Positions 44,761 through 54,414 of a stretch of DNA of 64,000 nucleotides are shown here, piece by piece (position 1 is the first letter of the stretch; each line of letters opens with the position of its first letter). The position numbers and the translations under genes are program-made. Under the pieces are notes generated by a model. It had not been told where the DNA came from, did no database searches, and was given only the letters and a program-made list of their open reading frames with translations. This stretch comes from Burkholderiales bacterium (GTDB lineage Bacteria > Pseudomonadota > Gammaproteobacteria > Burkholderiales > SG8-41). The stretch is taken from contig JALHRQ010000001.1 of the NCBI GenBank assembly GCA_022841375.1, forward strand, positions 1 to 64,000, given 5' to 3'.

Positions 44761-44906
44761 CGTAGCCCGGATGCGCCCCGAAGGAAGTCCTCTTGGGGGA
44801 GAGGCCGCAGGCCAGAATCCGGGGGATGTAAAACTACGCATACACGCAGTGCCCGGAAAAATGGATACGCCCACCCCGGATTCCGCTGCGCTTCATCCGG
44901 GCTACG
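44761..44906. repeat. 146-bp element bounded by 13-bp perfect inverted repeats (MITE-like)
   Basis: CGTAGCCCGGATG (44761-44773) at the left end matches CATCCGGGCTACG (44894-44906) at the right end as a perfect inverted repeat. Inside are related fragments (CAGAATCCGGGGGATG; CACCCCGGATTCCGC). The end sequence is like the widespread GTAGCCCGGATG repeat. The element has no coding potential and sits between hpnE and the ETF-QO gene. Confidence 0.8.
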
Positions 44907-44931
44907 AGCCCTGGGACATCATCGCTCAGCG

Positions 44932-44937
44932 TATAAT
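44932..44937 (+). promoter_or_regulatory. Candidate -10 box upstream of the ETF-QO gene
   Basis: A perfect TATAAT lies 31 bases upstream of the ATG at 44969, immediately to the right of the inverted-repeat element. A convincing -35 hexamer at the right distance was not found. Confidence 0.35.
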
Positions 44938-44968
44938 CCCGTAATAAATCATCAACATGGAGCGAGAA

Positions 44969-46618
44969 ATGGCCGAACGCGAAGCCATGGAGTATGACGT
45001 TGTCATCGTTGGCGCCGGTCCCGCCGGCCTCGGTGCGGCGATCCGCCTGAAACAACTGGCTGCGGAACAGGGCCGCGAGGTCAATGTCTGCGTGCTCGAA
45101 AAAGGCTCGGAAGTCGGCGCGCATATTCTCTCCGGCGCGGTAATGGACCCGATCGCGCTGAATGAACTGATTCCGGACTGGAAGGAAAAGGACGCCCCGC
45201 TCAATGCGCCGGTCAGCGAAGACCGCTTCATGATCTTGAGCGAAACCGGTTCATTCAGGATTCCCTCCGCGTTGCTGCCCGAATGTTTCCAGAACCACGG
45301 CAACTATGTGATCAGCCTCGGCAACGTCGTGCGCTGGATGGGCCAGCAGGCGGAAGCGCTGGGTGTGGAAATATTCCCCGGCTTTGCCGCTGCGGAAGTG
45401 CTGTTTCATGACGACGGTCGCGTCAAAGGTGTTGCCACCGGCGACATGGGCATCGGCCGAGACGGCCAGCCCACCGAAGCGCATCAGGTCGGCATGGAGC
45501 TGCACGCAAAATACACATTTTTCGCTGAAGGCTGCCGCGGTCACCTCGGCAGGCAACTGCAGGCGAAATTCAATCTGCGCGACGGCGTTGATCCGCAGGT
45601 CTATGGCATCGGCCTCAAGGAATTGTGGGAAATCAAACCGGAACTGCACCAGCCCGGGCTGGTGGTGCACACCGCCGGCTGGCCGCTGGGCAGCGACACC
45701 TATGGCGGCTCCTTCCTGTATCACCTCGAAAACAACCAGATCGCCATCGGTTACGTGGTCGGGCTTGCCTACAAGAATCCGTACTTGAGCCCGTATGAGG
45801 AATTCCAGCGTTACAAGACGCATCCGGAAATCCGCAAGTTCCTCGACGGCGGCAAACGCATTTCATACGGCGCGCGCGCCATCGCCGCCGGCGGCCTGCA
45901 GTCGCTGCCGAAACTGGTATTCCCCGGCGGTTGCCTGATCGGCGACGACGCGGGTTTCCTCAATGCCTCGCGCATCAAGGGCAGCCACACCGCAATCAAG
46001 TCGGGCATGCTCGCCGCTGAAGCCGCGTACGCGGCGCTGGCTGCGGAAACCCCTGCTCCCGAGCTGACCACCTACCCGGAATCGTTCAAGTCGAGCTGGC
46101 TGCATGACGAACTGCACCGCGCGCGCAACTTCAAGCCGTGGATGAGCAAGGGCCTGTGGACGGGCACGATGATGGTCGGCATCGATCAGGTGCTGTTCCG
46201 CGGCAAGGCGCCGTGGACGCTGCATCACGCCCACGCCGACCACGAATGCCTGCGCCCGAAAACCGAATACACGCCGATCAGCTACCCGAAGCCCGACGGC
46301 GTGATCACCTTCGACCGGCTGTCGTCGGTGTTCATTTCCAACGTCAACCACAATGAAGACCAGCCCATCCATCTGACGCTGAAGGATGCGTCAGTGCCGG
46401 TCAATGTCAACCTTGAACTTTACGACGCACCCGAGCAACGTTATTGCCCGGCCGGTGTCTATGAGATCGTGCGCAATGACGACGGCAGCAACCCGCGACT
46501 GCAGATCAATGCGCAGAACTGTGTGCACTGCAAAACCTGCGACATCAAGGATCCGACGCAGAATATCGTCTGGGTGACGCCGGAAGGCGGCGGCGGACCG
46601 AACTACCCGAATATGTAA
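44969..46618 (+). CDS. Electron transfer flavoprotein-ubiquinone oxidoreductase (ETF-QO)
   Basis: Inner-membrane-associated flavo/iron-sulfur protein that takes electrons from reduced ETF (fed by acyl-CoA dehydrogenases) and reduces ubiquinone. The 549-residue protein has the FAD motif [19 protein letters not shown] and [20 protein letters not shown] near the N-terminus. The C-terminal 4Fe-4S cluster ligands are in [10 protein letters not shown] and [13 protein letters not shown], and it ends with [10 protein letters not shown] as in the family. I choose the ATG at 44969 because GGAG lies 8 bases upstream; the ATG at 44957 covers that site. It links directly to the fatty-acid degradation genes on its right. 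etfA and etfB are not in the window. Confidence 0.95.
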   Translation: MAEREAMEYDVVIVGAGPAGLGAAIRLKQLAAEQGREVNVCVLEKGSEVGAHILSGAVMDPIALNELIPDWKEKDAPLNAPVSEDRFMILSETGSFRIPSALLPECFQNHGNYVISLGNVVRWMGQQAEALGVEIFPGFAAAEVLFHDDGRVKGVATGDMGIGRDGQPTEAHQVGMELHAKYTFFAEGCRGHLGRQLQAKFNLRDGVDPQVYGIGLKELWEIKPELHQPGLVVHTAGWPLGSDTYGGSFLYHLENNQIAIGYVVGLAYKNPYLSPYEEFQRYKTHPEIRKFLDGGKRISYGARAIAAGGLQSLPKLVFPGGCLIGDDAGFLNASRIKGSHTAIKSGMLAAEAAYAALAAETPAPELTTYPESFKSSWLHDELHRARNFKPWMSKGLWTGTMMVGIDQVLFRGKAPWTLHHAHADHECLRPKTEYTPISYPKPDGVITFDRLSSVFISNVNHNEDQPIHLTLKDASVPVNVNLELYDAPEQRYCPAGVYEIVRNDDGSNPRLQINAQNCVHCKTCDIKDPTQNIVWVTPEGGGGPNYPNM

Positions 46619-46674
46619 TTCAGCACGTCCCGCTGCAACCCGGCCGCGGGCATCACAAAGAGATCTGGGCGCGG

Positions 46675-48210
46675 ATGCCACTTCTGTTCAAACTGTCATT
46701 GTTTCTGGGACGCCGCTCGGTCAGAACTGTACTGTCGCTGGTGCTGACAACCGTGCTCGGTTTGATGGTCATCGCGACCATCTACTTCACGCTGTTCGAC
46801 CTGCAGTGGCTGGCCTTTCTCGGCGGCATCCTGTTCGCCGCCGTGCTGTCGATGGCCAGCCAGGCGTCAAAGGCGGAATGGCTGATCATCCGCCGCACCA
46901 CTCAGCTCGACCGCGCCCGGGAACAGCTGCAACGCGAGGCGGCGCGCCGCAAGATCTCCGAGGATGCGATGAGCGCGAACCAGGTGCGCATGCGCATGAT
47001 CAACGACCTGCTGCCGATTCCGATGATGTTCGTCGACCGCGACCTGCGCATTCACGAACAGAACAAGGCGCTGCGCGAACTGACAAAAATGCCGCAGGAG
47101 CAGATCGAAGGCCAGCTGCTGCGTGACGTCATGGGTGTTCAGTACATGACCATGCTCCCCCACTGCCGCGAAGCGCTGACCGGCACGCCGGATGAATATC
47201 CGCTGCTGTGGCATGTCGGCGGCAGTGATGAGGAAAGCTACAAGGTCAAACACGTGCCGCATCCGCCGGGAAGTGATCGGCCGATCGGGTTTTATATCGT
47301 GATGCTGCCCGAACGCGCCGCCGCCAGCGCGGCAACACCCAGCGAACCCCCGGGCAGCGACAGCAGCACCGGCTTTGATCCGCGGGCCGCCATCACCAGT
47401 GAAAACGGCGAAACGATGTATCTGCATTCGATCAGCGACCGGCTGATGGAGGGCGATGATCCGCGCAGAAAACTGGTGCGCGCGCTGGAGCAAAACGAAT
47501 TCATCCTGTTCGCGCAGAAGATTCTGCCGCTGAAAACGCTGCCTTTCGATCACGGTTGTTACGAGATCCTGCTGCGGCTGCGCGAAGAAGAGGACAATCT
47601 GCTGCCGCCCGGCGGTTTTATCCCGATGGCGGAGCGGTACGGCATGACCGAGGACATTGACCGCTGGGTGGTACGCAATGTAATCAGCTGGTCGCTGGAG
47701 CAGAAACAGAAAACCCCATCATGGGATATTCCGGTGTTTTGCATCAACCTGTCGGAAGCCGCCATTGTCAACCCGGAATTCGCGCGGTTTGTGCGGCAGG
47801 AACTGCAGCGCTCCGCATTTCCGGCCGGCCAGCTGTGCTTCGAGATCGGCGAACTGGAGACCATCAGCAATCACGGGAATGTCGGCAACTTCATCGCCGC
47901 GCTGAAGCCGGCTGGGTGCCGCTTCACCGTCGACGGCTTCGGCAGCGTCAAGCTGTCGTTCTCGAATCTGAGCGGACTGCGACTGGATTTCATCAAGATC
48001 GACGGCGTGATCATCCAGAACATGTTCAAAACACCGGCAGACCTGACCAAACTGCAGGCGATCATCGGTGTTTGCGCGAAGCTGGGCATCCGCACGATTG
48101 CCGAATTCGTCGAAGACGATCGCACAGTGGCGAAGTTGCGGGAAATCGGAGTCGATTACGCGCAGGGCTTCGGCATCGACCGCCCCGGACCCATCACCAA
48201 AATAAGCTGA
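46675..48210 (+). CDS. Membrane-anchored PAS-EAL protein with altered metal site
   Basis: A 511-residue cyclic-di-GMP-type protein. It has two membrane spans (about residues 15-37 and 42-62), a coiled coil (TQLDRAREQLQREAARRKIS), a PAS domain (about 100-215; INDLLPIPMMFVDRDLRIHE), a low-complexity linker, then an EAL domain from about 265. EAL landmarks: EILLRLREE at 297 in place of EVLLR, INLSEA, CFEIGELE, LDFIKIDG, RTIAEFVE, YAQGFGI. The usual DDFGTG loop reads DGFGSV (D420, G421), so one metal-binding aspartate is lost. It has no GGDEF domain. It may be a weak phosphodiesterase or a c-di-GMP receptor. Confidence 0.87.
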   Translation: MPLLFKLSLFLGRRSVRTVLSLVLTTVLGLMVIATIYFTLFDLQWLAFLGGILFAAVLSMASQASKAEWLIIRRTTQLDRAREQLQREAARRKISEDAMSANQVRMRMINDLLPIPMMFVDRDLRIHEQNKALRELTKMPQEQIEGQLLRDVMGVQYMTMLPHCREALTGTPDEYPLLWHVGGSDEESYKVKHVPHPPGSDRPIGFYIVMLPERAAASAATPSEPPGSDSSTGFDPRAAITSENGETMYLHSISDRLMEGDDPRRKLVRALEQNEFILFAQKILPLKTLPFDHGCYEILLRLREEEDNLLPPGGFIPMAERYGMTEDIDRWVVRNVISWSLEQKQKTPSWDIPVFCINLSEAAIVNPEFARFVRQELQRSAFPAGQLCFEIGELETISNHGNVGNFIAALKPAGCRFTVDGFGSVKLSFSNLSGLRLDFIKIDGVIIQNMFKTPADLTKLQAIIGVCAKLGIRTIAEFVEDDRTVAKLREIGVDYAQGFGIDRPGPITKIS

Positions 48211-48228
48211 AGGCCCTGCAGCGCGGCC

Positions 48229-48807
48229 TCAGCTGCCGAGCATGCCTTTTTTGAGATCGGCATCGGCGGGACTTTCGCCCAGCCAGATACGCAGCAACGC
48301 GCGGTTGAAATCGGCGCCGGGAATGACGCCTTTGGTGCTGTTGTTGACGATAATGCGTGTGCCCTGATCGGGCAAGTAATCAATCAGGATGACGTCGCCG
48401 GGCTTCGTCACCTTGACGGACTCGAATATCGCGCGCAATTGTTTCACCCGCGAATCCAGTTTCGCCATGTCGTCGACGCCGTGGTTGTTCTTCAGGCCGT
48501 CTTCAAGCGCACCAAACAATTGATCGGACGACAGTTCTCGCAGCATGTGCAGCGCAATGCGCTTGGCATCGGCATTGTTGATGACGGCGTTTGCCGCAGC
48601 GGTTTTTGCGCTCAGGTACAGCGCGCCGATATAAACCTTGAACAGGAAGCGCGTGCGTACACCGGCGCCGTTGAGCCGCAGTTCGGCCCCGCCCTCGGCG
48701 ACGCGCGCCGTGTCCGCCAGTTTGACGCCTTCGAGTTCGGCAGCGGCAACACCTTGCGCCAGGCACAGAGCCAGGGAGTACGTTATAAGTATTTGTTTTA
48801 ATTGCAT
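48229..48807 (-). CDS. Chalcone-isomerase-like exported protein
   Basis: A 192-residue protein with a signal peptide (ILITYSLALCLAQGVAAA) and the chalcone-isomerase-like domain: RTRFLFKVYIGALYLSAKTA, KRIALHMLRELSSDQ and GVIPGADFNRALLRIWLGE. Bacterial members of this fold are non-catalytic in the plant sense and some bind fatty acids. That is of interest because the gene is the last one of the minus-strand fatty-acid degradation block, 38 bases after fadA. A strong GGGAGG ribosome-binding site precedes the ATG. A role as a periplasmic fatty-acid binder is an inference. Confidence 0.85.
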   Translation of the reverse strand: MQLKQILITYSLALCLAQGVAAAELEGVKLADTARVAEGGAELRLNGAGVRTRFLFKVYIGALYLSAKTAAANAVINNADAKRIALHMLRELSSDQLFGALEDGLKNNHGVDDMAKLDSRVKQLRAIFESVKVTKPGDVILIDYLPDQGTRIIVNNSTKGVIPGADFNRALLRIWLGESPADADLKKGMLGS

Positions 48808-48845
48808 TTTTTATACCTCCCTCACCCGTTGACACGTACTGCCCG

Positions 48846-50045
48846 CTAAAGCGCTTCGAACACGCCTGCAGCACCCATGCCGGTGCCGATGCACATGGTC
48901 ACCATGCCGTATTTCTGTTTGCGGCGGCGCAAGCCGTGCAGCAAGGTCGCGACGCGAATCGCGCCGGTGGCGCCCAGCGGATGGCCCAGCGCAATCGCGC
49001 CGCCCAAAGGATTCACTTTCAGCGGATCGAGACCGAGTTCACGGATCACCGCCAGAGACTGCGCGGCAAACGCCTCGTTGAGTTCGATCCAGTCCAGTTG
49101 ATCTTTAGTGAGTCCCGCCTGATGCAACACCTTGGGTATCGCCTTCACCGGGCCGATGCCCATGACGTCCGGCGGTACGCCGGCCACCGCATAGCCGACA
49201 AAACGGCCCAGCGGCTGGAGCTTGTAACGATTCATCGCCGCCTCACTCATCAGCACCACGGCACCCGCGCCATCCGACATCTGCGAACTGTTTCCGGCGG
49301 TGACGCTGCCTTTTACGGCAAACGCCGGCTTCAGTTTGGCCAGCGTCTCGACGGAGGTATCACGACGCGGACCTTCGTCGTGTTCGGCACGACGGGTCTT
49401 CACGGTGACTTCGCGCATATTCAGATCGGGTAAACGGTCATTGATGTCGTACGCGGTTATTTCATTGCTGAATTCACCGCCATCGGTCGCCCGCACCGCG
49501 CGGCGATGGCTTTCGGCGGCAAACAGGTCCTGGTCGTCGCGGCTGACTTTCCACTGATCAGCCACGCGTTCAGCGGTGATTCCCATGCCGTAAGCGATGG
49601 CGACGTTTTCATCCCGGGCAAACACCGCAGGACTGAAGCTCGGTTTGTTGCCGCCCATCGGCACCATGCTCATGCTTTCGGTGCCGGCCGCGATCATCAC
49701 CTCGGCTTCGCCGAGGCGGATACGCGCGGCGGCATCGGCCACAGCCTGAAGCCCTGATGAACAGAACCGGTTCAGCGTCAGGCCCGGCACGGTGTCGGGA
49801 AAACCCGCAAGCAGCAGGCCGATGCGGGCGACGTTCATGCCCTGCTCACCCTCCGGCATCGCGCAGCCGGCAATGACGTCACCGACCTCGTGCAAGTCCA
49901 GCCCCGGGCATTGCGCGACCACGCTTTTCAGCACATGCGCCAGCAGATCATCGGGGCGCACGTTTTTGAGCATGCCGCGCGGCGCCTTGCCCACCGGCGA
50001 ACGGGTTGCGGCAACGATGTAGGCATCCTGGATTTGTTTGGTCAT
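48846..50045 (-). CDS. fadA: Acetyl-CoA acyltransferase (3-ketoacyl-CoA thiolase), FadA-like
   Basis: Thiolytic last step of beta-oxidation. The 399-residue protein has the nucleophilic cysteine in [15 protein letters not shown] (C95), [31 protein letters not shown] (His) and the second catalytic cysteine in [13 protein letters not shown] at the end. I start at the ATG at 50045, which has AAGGAG upstream; the frame continues 19 codons further without a site. Its partner, the HCDH/hydratase gene, lies 250 bases upstream on the same strand. That gap contains the remnant of a second copy of the partner gene's end and a heptamer repeat. Confidence 0.94.
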   Translation of the reverse strand: MTKQIQDAYIVAATRSPVGKAPRGMLKNVRPDDLLAHVLKSVVAQCPGLDLHEVGDVIAGCAMPEGEQGMNVARIGLLLAGFPDTVPGLTLNRFCSSGLQAVADAAARIRLGEAEVMIAAGTESMSMVPMGGNKPSFSPAVFARDENVAIAYGMGITAERVADQWKVSRDDQDLFAAESHRRAVRATDGGEFSNEITAYDINDRLPDLNMREVTVKTRRAEHDEGPRRDTSVETLAKLKPAFAVKGSVTAGNSSQMSDGAGAVVLMSEAAMNRYKLQPLGRFVGYAVAGVPPDVMGIGPVKAIPKVLHQAGLTKDQLDWIELNEAFAAQSLAVIRELGLDPLKVNPLGGAIALGHPLGATGAIRVATLLHGLRRRKQKYGMVTMCIGTGMGAAGVFEAL

Positions 50046-50126
50046 TCGATACTCCTTGAGACGGGAGTGAGGGGTTAGGCGCGAGGCGTCAGGGGGGTCC
50101 ACTGGTCATTACTGTTGCGTGTTTTC

Positions 50127-50168
<42 letters not shown>

Positions 50169-50171
50169 CAA

Positions 50172-50236
50172 TCAGTTTCTCAATGGTTTGCCATTTTTCA
50201 GCATATGCTCAATCCGGGCCTGTGTTTTTTGGCTAC
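50172..50236 (-). pseudogene. Vestigial C-terminal tail of a second fadB-type gene
   Basis: Read on the minus strand these bases encode AKKTQARIEHMLKNGKPLRN followed by TGA. This differs from the end of the intact gene just upstream (EKTQARIEHMLKTGKPLRN) by one residue over the last 18. A 31-base block (50200-50230) is identical to 50328-50358. The following 27 bases are different at most third codon positions (CTCAAGACG versus CTGAAAAAT), so this is not a recent copy of the same tail but the relic of a diverged tandem paralogue whose body has been deleted. No reading frame extends further upstream of the relic. Confidence 0.82.
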
Positions 50237-50299
50237 GACATGACCTGAAGGTCAGTCTCCGCCGAAAAACAAGATATTGTTGTTCCAACAGCAAGCCCC

Positions 50300-52789
50300 T
50301 CAGTTCCTGAGGGGCTTTCCCGTCTTGAGCATATGCTCAATCCGGGCCTGTGTTTTTTCAGTGGCGATCAGTTCCATGAAGTGCTGACGCTCAAGATCGA
50401 GGAACCACTGTTCATCGACCAGGCTACCGCCTTCAATATCGCCGCCGCACATCACCGTCGCCACCTTGGTGGCGATCAGGTTGTCGTGTTCGGAAATATG
50501 GCCGCCGGCACGCATGTTTTCGACAAAAGCACGAATCGTGGCAATGCCGCTGCGGCCCAGCACGGGTATCGCCTTGGCGCGCAGCGGCGGCCGGTACCCG
50601 GCGGCGGCCATCGCCCGTGCTTCCGATTTGGCGATTTCCAGCAGCTCGAAGCGGTTCATCACCACGCGGTCGGTCGCGCGCAGGTAGCCGAGCTCGCGCG
50701 CGTGTTCGGCGCTGCGCCCGACTTCAGCCATCGCCACTGCCTTGAAATATTTCTGCAGGAAGGGTGACATGTCGCCGCCCTTGGCGTCGGCTGCGGCGCG
50801 CATCGCGAATTCCTTGCAACCGCCGCCCGCTGGCAACAGGCCGACGCCGACCTCAACCAGGCCGATGTAACTTTCCAGGGTGGCCACGGCGCGATCGCAA
50901 TGCATGATGAATTCGCAGCCGCCGCCCAGCGCCAGGCCGTCCACGGCGGCCACCGTCGGCACCATTGAATATTTGAGCATCTGCGTAGTGATCTGGAACT
51001 GCTCGACCAGGTGTTCAACTTCGGCGAGCTTGCCGGCCATCAATTGATCGGCGACACCGATCTGCCGCGCCGCTTTCAGCGCCAGCGATTCGGCTTCGCG
51101 TCTGACGCTCTTGAACAGTTTCCCCAGTGCCGACGGTGCCGCGCGTTTTTCACCGCCGCCCGCCGGCGTCTTTTTCAGATTGGCGCCCACCGAAAACGGC
51201 GCTTCGGTCTGCCAGATCACCAGGCCGGCGTAGTTGCGTTCGGCTTCGGCGATGGCCTGTTGCACGCCTTCAAGTACATCGTCGCCGATCGCATGCATGC
51301 GACTTTTGAAACTGACCACGGCAATGTCGTCGCCGGTGTGCCAGCAGCGCACGCCATCGGTTTCGAAAATCGTCGAGCCGTAGCGCCGTTCTTCGCCGAC
51401 GAGTTTGTCCGGGAACGGCTGGCGTTTGTAAACTGCCAGAGACGAGCGCGGCTGGTAGGCATCGGGCACTGGTGCAAAGGATCCGTCGGGACGGTGCACG
51501 CCGCTGCGCGACGGATTGACCGCCCATGCCGGCAACGGCGTCTTGACCATCGCACGTCCTGCGGCAATGTCTTCGGCGACCCAGTCGGCGATCTGCCGCC
51601 AGCCGGCCGACTGCCAGATCTCGAACGGTCCGGTATCCCAGCCGAAACCCCAACGGATCGCAAAATCCAGGTCGCGCGCGTTGTGCGCGATCGATGCGAG
51701 GTGCAGCGCGCAGTAGTGAAAACTGTCGCGGAATATCGACCAGATCAACTGGGCCTGCGGATGCGTCGAGGCATGCAGCTGCGCAAATCGTTCGGCTACA
51801 TTCTTGTTTTTGAGGATTTCGACCACCGCTTCGTCGGCCTTGCCGTCGGCGTTGCGATAGCTGCCCGATTGCAGATCGAGCACGTGAATGTCGCGGCCGA
51901 CCTTCTGGTAGACGCCCTTGCGCGACTTCTGGCCCAGCGCACCCTGGTCGATCAGCGCCTGCAGCCACGCCGGCACACCGTAATATTTGTGCCAAGGATC
52001 GTCGGGCAGCGTATCGCGCATGGTGTTGACAACATGAGCGAAGGTATCGAGGCCGACGACGTCGGCGGTGCGGAAGGTGGCGCTGCGCGGCCGCCCGATC
52101 AGCGAACCGGTCAGCGCATCGACGGTGTCGAAACCGATGCCCAGGCGTTCGGCGTGATGGATGGTCGCCAGCATCGAAAACACGCCGACGCGGTTGGCAA
52201 TGAAATTCGGCGTGTCTTTCGCACGCACCACGCCCTTGCCCAGCGTGGTGACCAGAAAACGTTCCAGTTCATCGAGTATGCCGGCCTCGGTGCCGTCGCA
52301 GGCGATGAGTTCGACCAGATGCATGTAACGCGGCGGATTGAAAAAATGTACGCCGCAGAAGCGCGGCCGCTGTTGTTCCGGGAACGACGCGGCCAGCCGG
52401 TTGATCGACAGGCCCGAGGTATTGCTGGCGAATATGGTGCGGTCGCCGAGATAAGGCGCCACTTTGCGATAAAGGTCGGCCTTCCAGTCCATGCGTTCGG
52501 AAATCGCCTCAATGACGATGTCGCAGTCGCGCAGCGCGTCGAGGTGCTGATCATAATTGGCCGGCTCGATCATATCGGCACAGTCTTTGGTCGCCAGCGG
52601 CGACGGTTCCAGCTTCTTGAGATTGGCAATGGCCTTGAGCACATTGCCGTTGGGGTCACCCTCCTTCGCCGCCAGCTCGAAAAGCATGACCGGAACGCGC
52701 GCATTGATCAGGTGGGCGGCAATCTGCGCGCCCATCACGCCGGCGCCGAGAACGGCGACCTTGCGCACCACGAGGGGGGAATGGGACAT
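50300..52789 (-). CDS. 3-hydroxyacyl-CoA dehydrogenase / enoyl-CoA hydratase (FadN/FadB-type)
   Basis: A bifunctional beta-oxidation enzyme, 829 residues. The NAD-dependent dehydrogenase comes first (VAVLGAGVMGAQIAAHLINA near residue 12; ASNTSGLSINRLAASFPEQQ; FCGVHFFNPPRYMHLVELI). The dehydrogenase C-terminal domains follow, then a crotonase domain at residues 500-700 (VAAVDGLALGGGCEFIMHCD). This order is that of Bacillus FadN, the reverse of E. coli FadB. A perfect 11-bp hairpin (50293-50303 with 50307-50317) covers the stop codon. A diverged duplicate of its last 18 codons lies 65 bases beyond the stop codon. Confidence 0.94.
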   Translation of the reverse strand: MSHSPLVVRKVAVLGAGVMGAQIAAHLINARVPVMLFELAAKEGDPNGNVLKAIANLKKLEPSPLATKDCADMIEPANYDQHLDALRDCDIVIEAISERMDWKADLYRKVAPYLGDRTIFASNTSGLSINRLAASFPEQQRPRFCGVHFFNPPRYMHLVELIACDGTEAGILDELERFLVTTLGKGVVRAKDTPNFIANRVGVFSMLATIHHAERLGIGFDTVDALTGSLIGRPRSATFRTADVVGLDTFAHVVNTMRDTLPDDPWHKYYGVPAWLQALIDQGALGQKSRKGVYQKVGRDIHVLDLQSGSYRNADGKADEAVVEILKNKNVAERFAQLHASTHPQAQLIWSIFRDSFHYCALHLASIAHNARDLDFAIRWGFGWDTGPFEIWQSAGWRQIADWVAEDIAAGRAMVKTPLPAWAVNPSRSGVHRPDGSFAPVPDAYQPRSSLAVYKRQPFPDKLVGEERRYGSTIFETDGVRCWHTGDDIAVVSFKSRMHAIGDDVLEGVQQAIAEAERNYAGLVIWQTEAPFSVGANLKKTPAGGGEKRAAPSALGKLFKSVRREAESLALKAARQIGVADQLMAGKLAEVEHLVEQFQITTQMLKYSMVPTVAAVDGLALGGGCEFIMHCDRAVATLESYIGLVEVGVGLLPAGGGCKEFAMRAAADAKGGDMSPFLQKYFKAVAMAEVGRSAEHARELGYLRATDRVVMNRFELLEIAKSEARAMAAAGYRPPLRAKAIPVLGRSGIATIRAFVENMRAGGHISEHDNLIATKVATVMCGGDIEGGSLVDEQWFLDLERQHFMELIATEKTQARIEHMLKTGKPLRN

Positions 52790-52868
52790 GGCTGAAGCTC
52801 CGGGTAGCCTGCGACGATTCTAGCACCGTAGCCGGACGCCTCGTATGCGCGGACCGGTACAGACGGCC

Positions 52869-52898
52869 AAAAAATAAGGGCGGCCCGCAGGCCGCCCG
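52869..52898 (-). terminator. Intrinsic terminator downstream of fadL
   Basis: On the minus strand GGGCGGCC (52898-52891) pairs with GGCCGCCC (52886-52879) around a 4-base loop. TTATTTTTT follows. It ends the fadL transcript and separates it from the FadN/FadB-type gene. Confidence 0.88.
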
Positions 52899-52918
52899 TT
52901 TCAAAACAGGATCAACGA

Positions 52919-54292
52919 TCAGAAGTTGTGCCGATATTGTACGCTGAGGATATCTACCTTATTGTTGTTATACGAACCCATCAACGAGCCACGCCCAGCG
53001 ACCAGGGCCGGCGTCAATGAGGGTGCGCCGTTCATGTTGATCGCAGCGTCTTTGACAAAAATGTGTGCGTAACCGAAATCGATCACGCCCTGCGGTGAAA
53101 GCCGGTATTGAGCACCGATTGACAGCCAGGTACGGTCCTGATCCGGCACACGGGGCGTGCGCAAGGAATCCTGTGTTGGCGTCTGGTCAATAGCGACGCC
53201 GGTACGGACCATCCACTGACTGTTGTAGCGATAGTTTGCGCCGACACCGTAACGCCATGTATCGCGCCAGCCGAACGGCGTGCTTTCCAGCAGAAATCCA
53301 TTGTTACGCACAATATTGAGCGTCTCAATGCTGCTCCATTCGGTCCGCGTGGCGTCAGCCATGAATTCCCAGTTGCCGGCCTTGTGTTTGCCAGCGAAGG
53401 AATACGAAGCCGGCATTTTGACGTTGGCCGATACCGATCCGTCACCCGCCTGATTGGCCACCGCAGTGAGTCCGAGCAACGCGTTTATGGAAGCAGGCCG
53501 CCCGTAATACTGAACAGTACCACCCAGCGTGTAGTTCATCGCTGAGCGATAGCTAAAGCCGAGGGTGGTATTCGGCGCCGGGTTGAACATGAAACCAAAA
53601 TTGAAACCCCAGGCACTGTCACTTCCCTTGATGCTGTTGCTGCCTTCCGTATTGTTGGGGACGCCGGGAACACCACCCGCTGAAGCCAGAAAACTATAGT
53701 TGATACCCTTGTTCAGTTCGGCTTCGATGCGCTGCCAATTCAGTCCAACGCCTACAGAAAAAGTGTCATTGACCTTGTAGGCCAGGGTCGGATTGATGTT
53801 GATGGTCTCGATTGAGGATTTCAGTGCATGGAAACGCCCCATCCAGTTGGCATCGTAATCGGTCATCATCCCGAACGGCGCATTTACACCGACACCGGCG
53901 AATAACTGAGGATCAATCTGCCATGACAGATAAAAATTGGGAACTGCCGCCGGCTGTCCGGCATCACCGCCTGTGCCGTTCATCGCAAAAGGGCCTGCCA
54001 GACCCACCGTCGAAACTGCCGGCGTATTGTTCGCCGACGGACTGAATTTGGCGGAAGGAACGATCAGATGCAGCGCGCCGACAACCTGCCGTCCGGGCAG
54101 CCGGGTCAGTCCGGCCGGATTGAAATATATTGTGCTCGCATCTTCAGCGGCCGCTGCGGCCCCCGCATAAGCGTTGCCAAGACCGCTCGCATTCTGCTCG
54201 ATCAGCGCAAAACCTGAGGCCTGCACCGTTCCCGCCATCGCGGTGATCGCCGCACTGACCGCCACAAAAACCAGACTGTTTGTTTTTTTCAT
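52919..54292 (-). CDS. fadL: Outer-membrane long-chain fatty acid transporter (FadL/OmpP1 family)
   Basis: A 14-stranded beta-barrel that takes up long-chain fatty acids or other hydrophobic compounds across the outer membrane. The 457-residue precursor has a signal peptide (VFVAVSAAITAMAGTVQA). The mature N-terminus SGFALIEQNASGLGNAYAGA and DASTIYFNPAGLTRLPGRQV are characteristic of the FadL family plug. The C-terminal residue is Phe (VQYRHNF), as required for barrel assembly. A GGAGGGG site precedes the ATG and a terminator follows. Genomic context (fadD, fadE, fadA, FadN/FadB-type) makes fatty acids the most likely substrate, but aromatic hydrocarbons are transported by some relatives. Confidence 0.93.
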   Translation of the reverse strand: MKKTNSLVFVAVSAAITAMAGTVQASGFALIEQNASGLGNAYAGAAAAAEDASTIYFNPAGLTRLPGRQVVGALHLIVPSAKFSPSANNTPAVSTVGLAGPFAMNGTGGDAGQPAAVPNFYLSWQIDPQLFAGVGVNAPFGMMTDYDANWMGRFHALKSSIETININPTLAYKVNDTFSVGVGLNWQRIEAELNKGINYSFLASAGGVPGVPNNTEGSNSIKGSDSAWGFNFGFMFNPAPNTTLGFSYRSAMNYTLGGTVQYYGRPASINALLGLTAVANQAGDGSVSANVKMPASYSFAGKHKAGNWEFMADATRTEWSSIETLNIVRNNGFLLESTPFGWRDTWRYGVGANYRYNSQWMVRTGVAIDQTPTQDSLRTPRVPDQDRTWLSIGAQYRLSPQGVIDFGYAHIFVKDAAINMNGAPSLTPALVAGRGSLMGSYNNNKVDILSVQYRHNF

Positions 54293-54414
54293 AACCCCTC
54301 CATAACATCGATGATTAAATTAGGAAAAGTATAAAACCACCATCCATGCTCTAGTCTTTTCGGGATATTACTCCCGCCAGCCCGGATCACAAGGGTGCCG
54401 GCGGGGTAAGTAAT

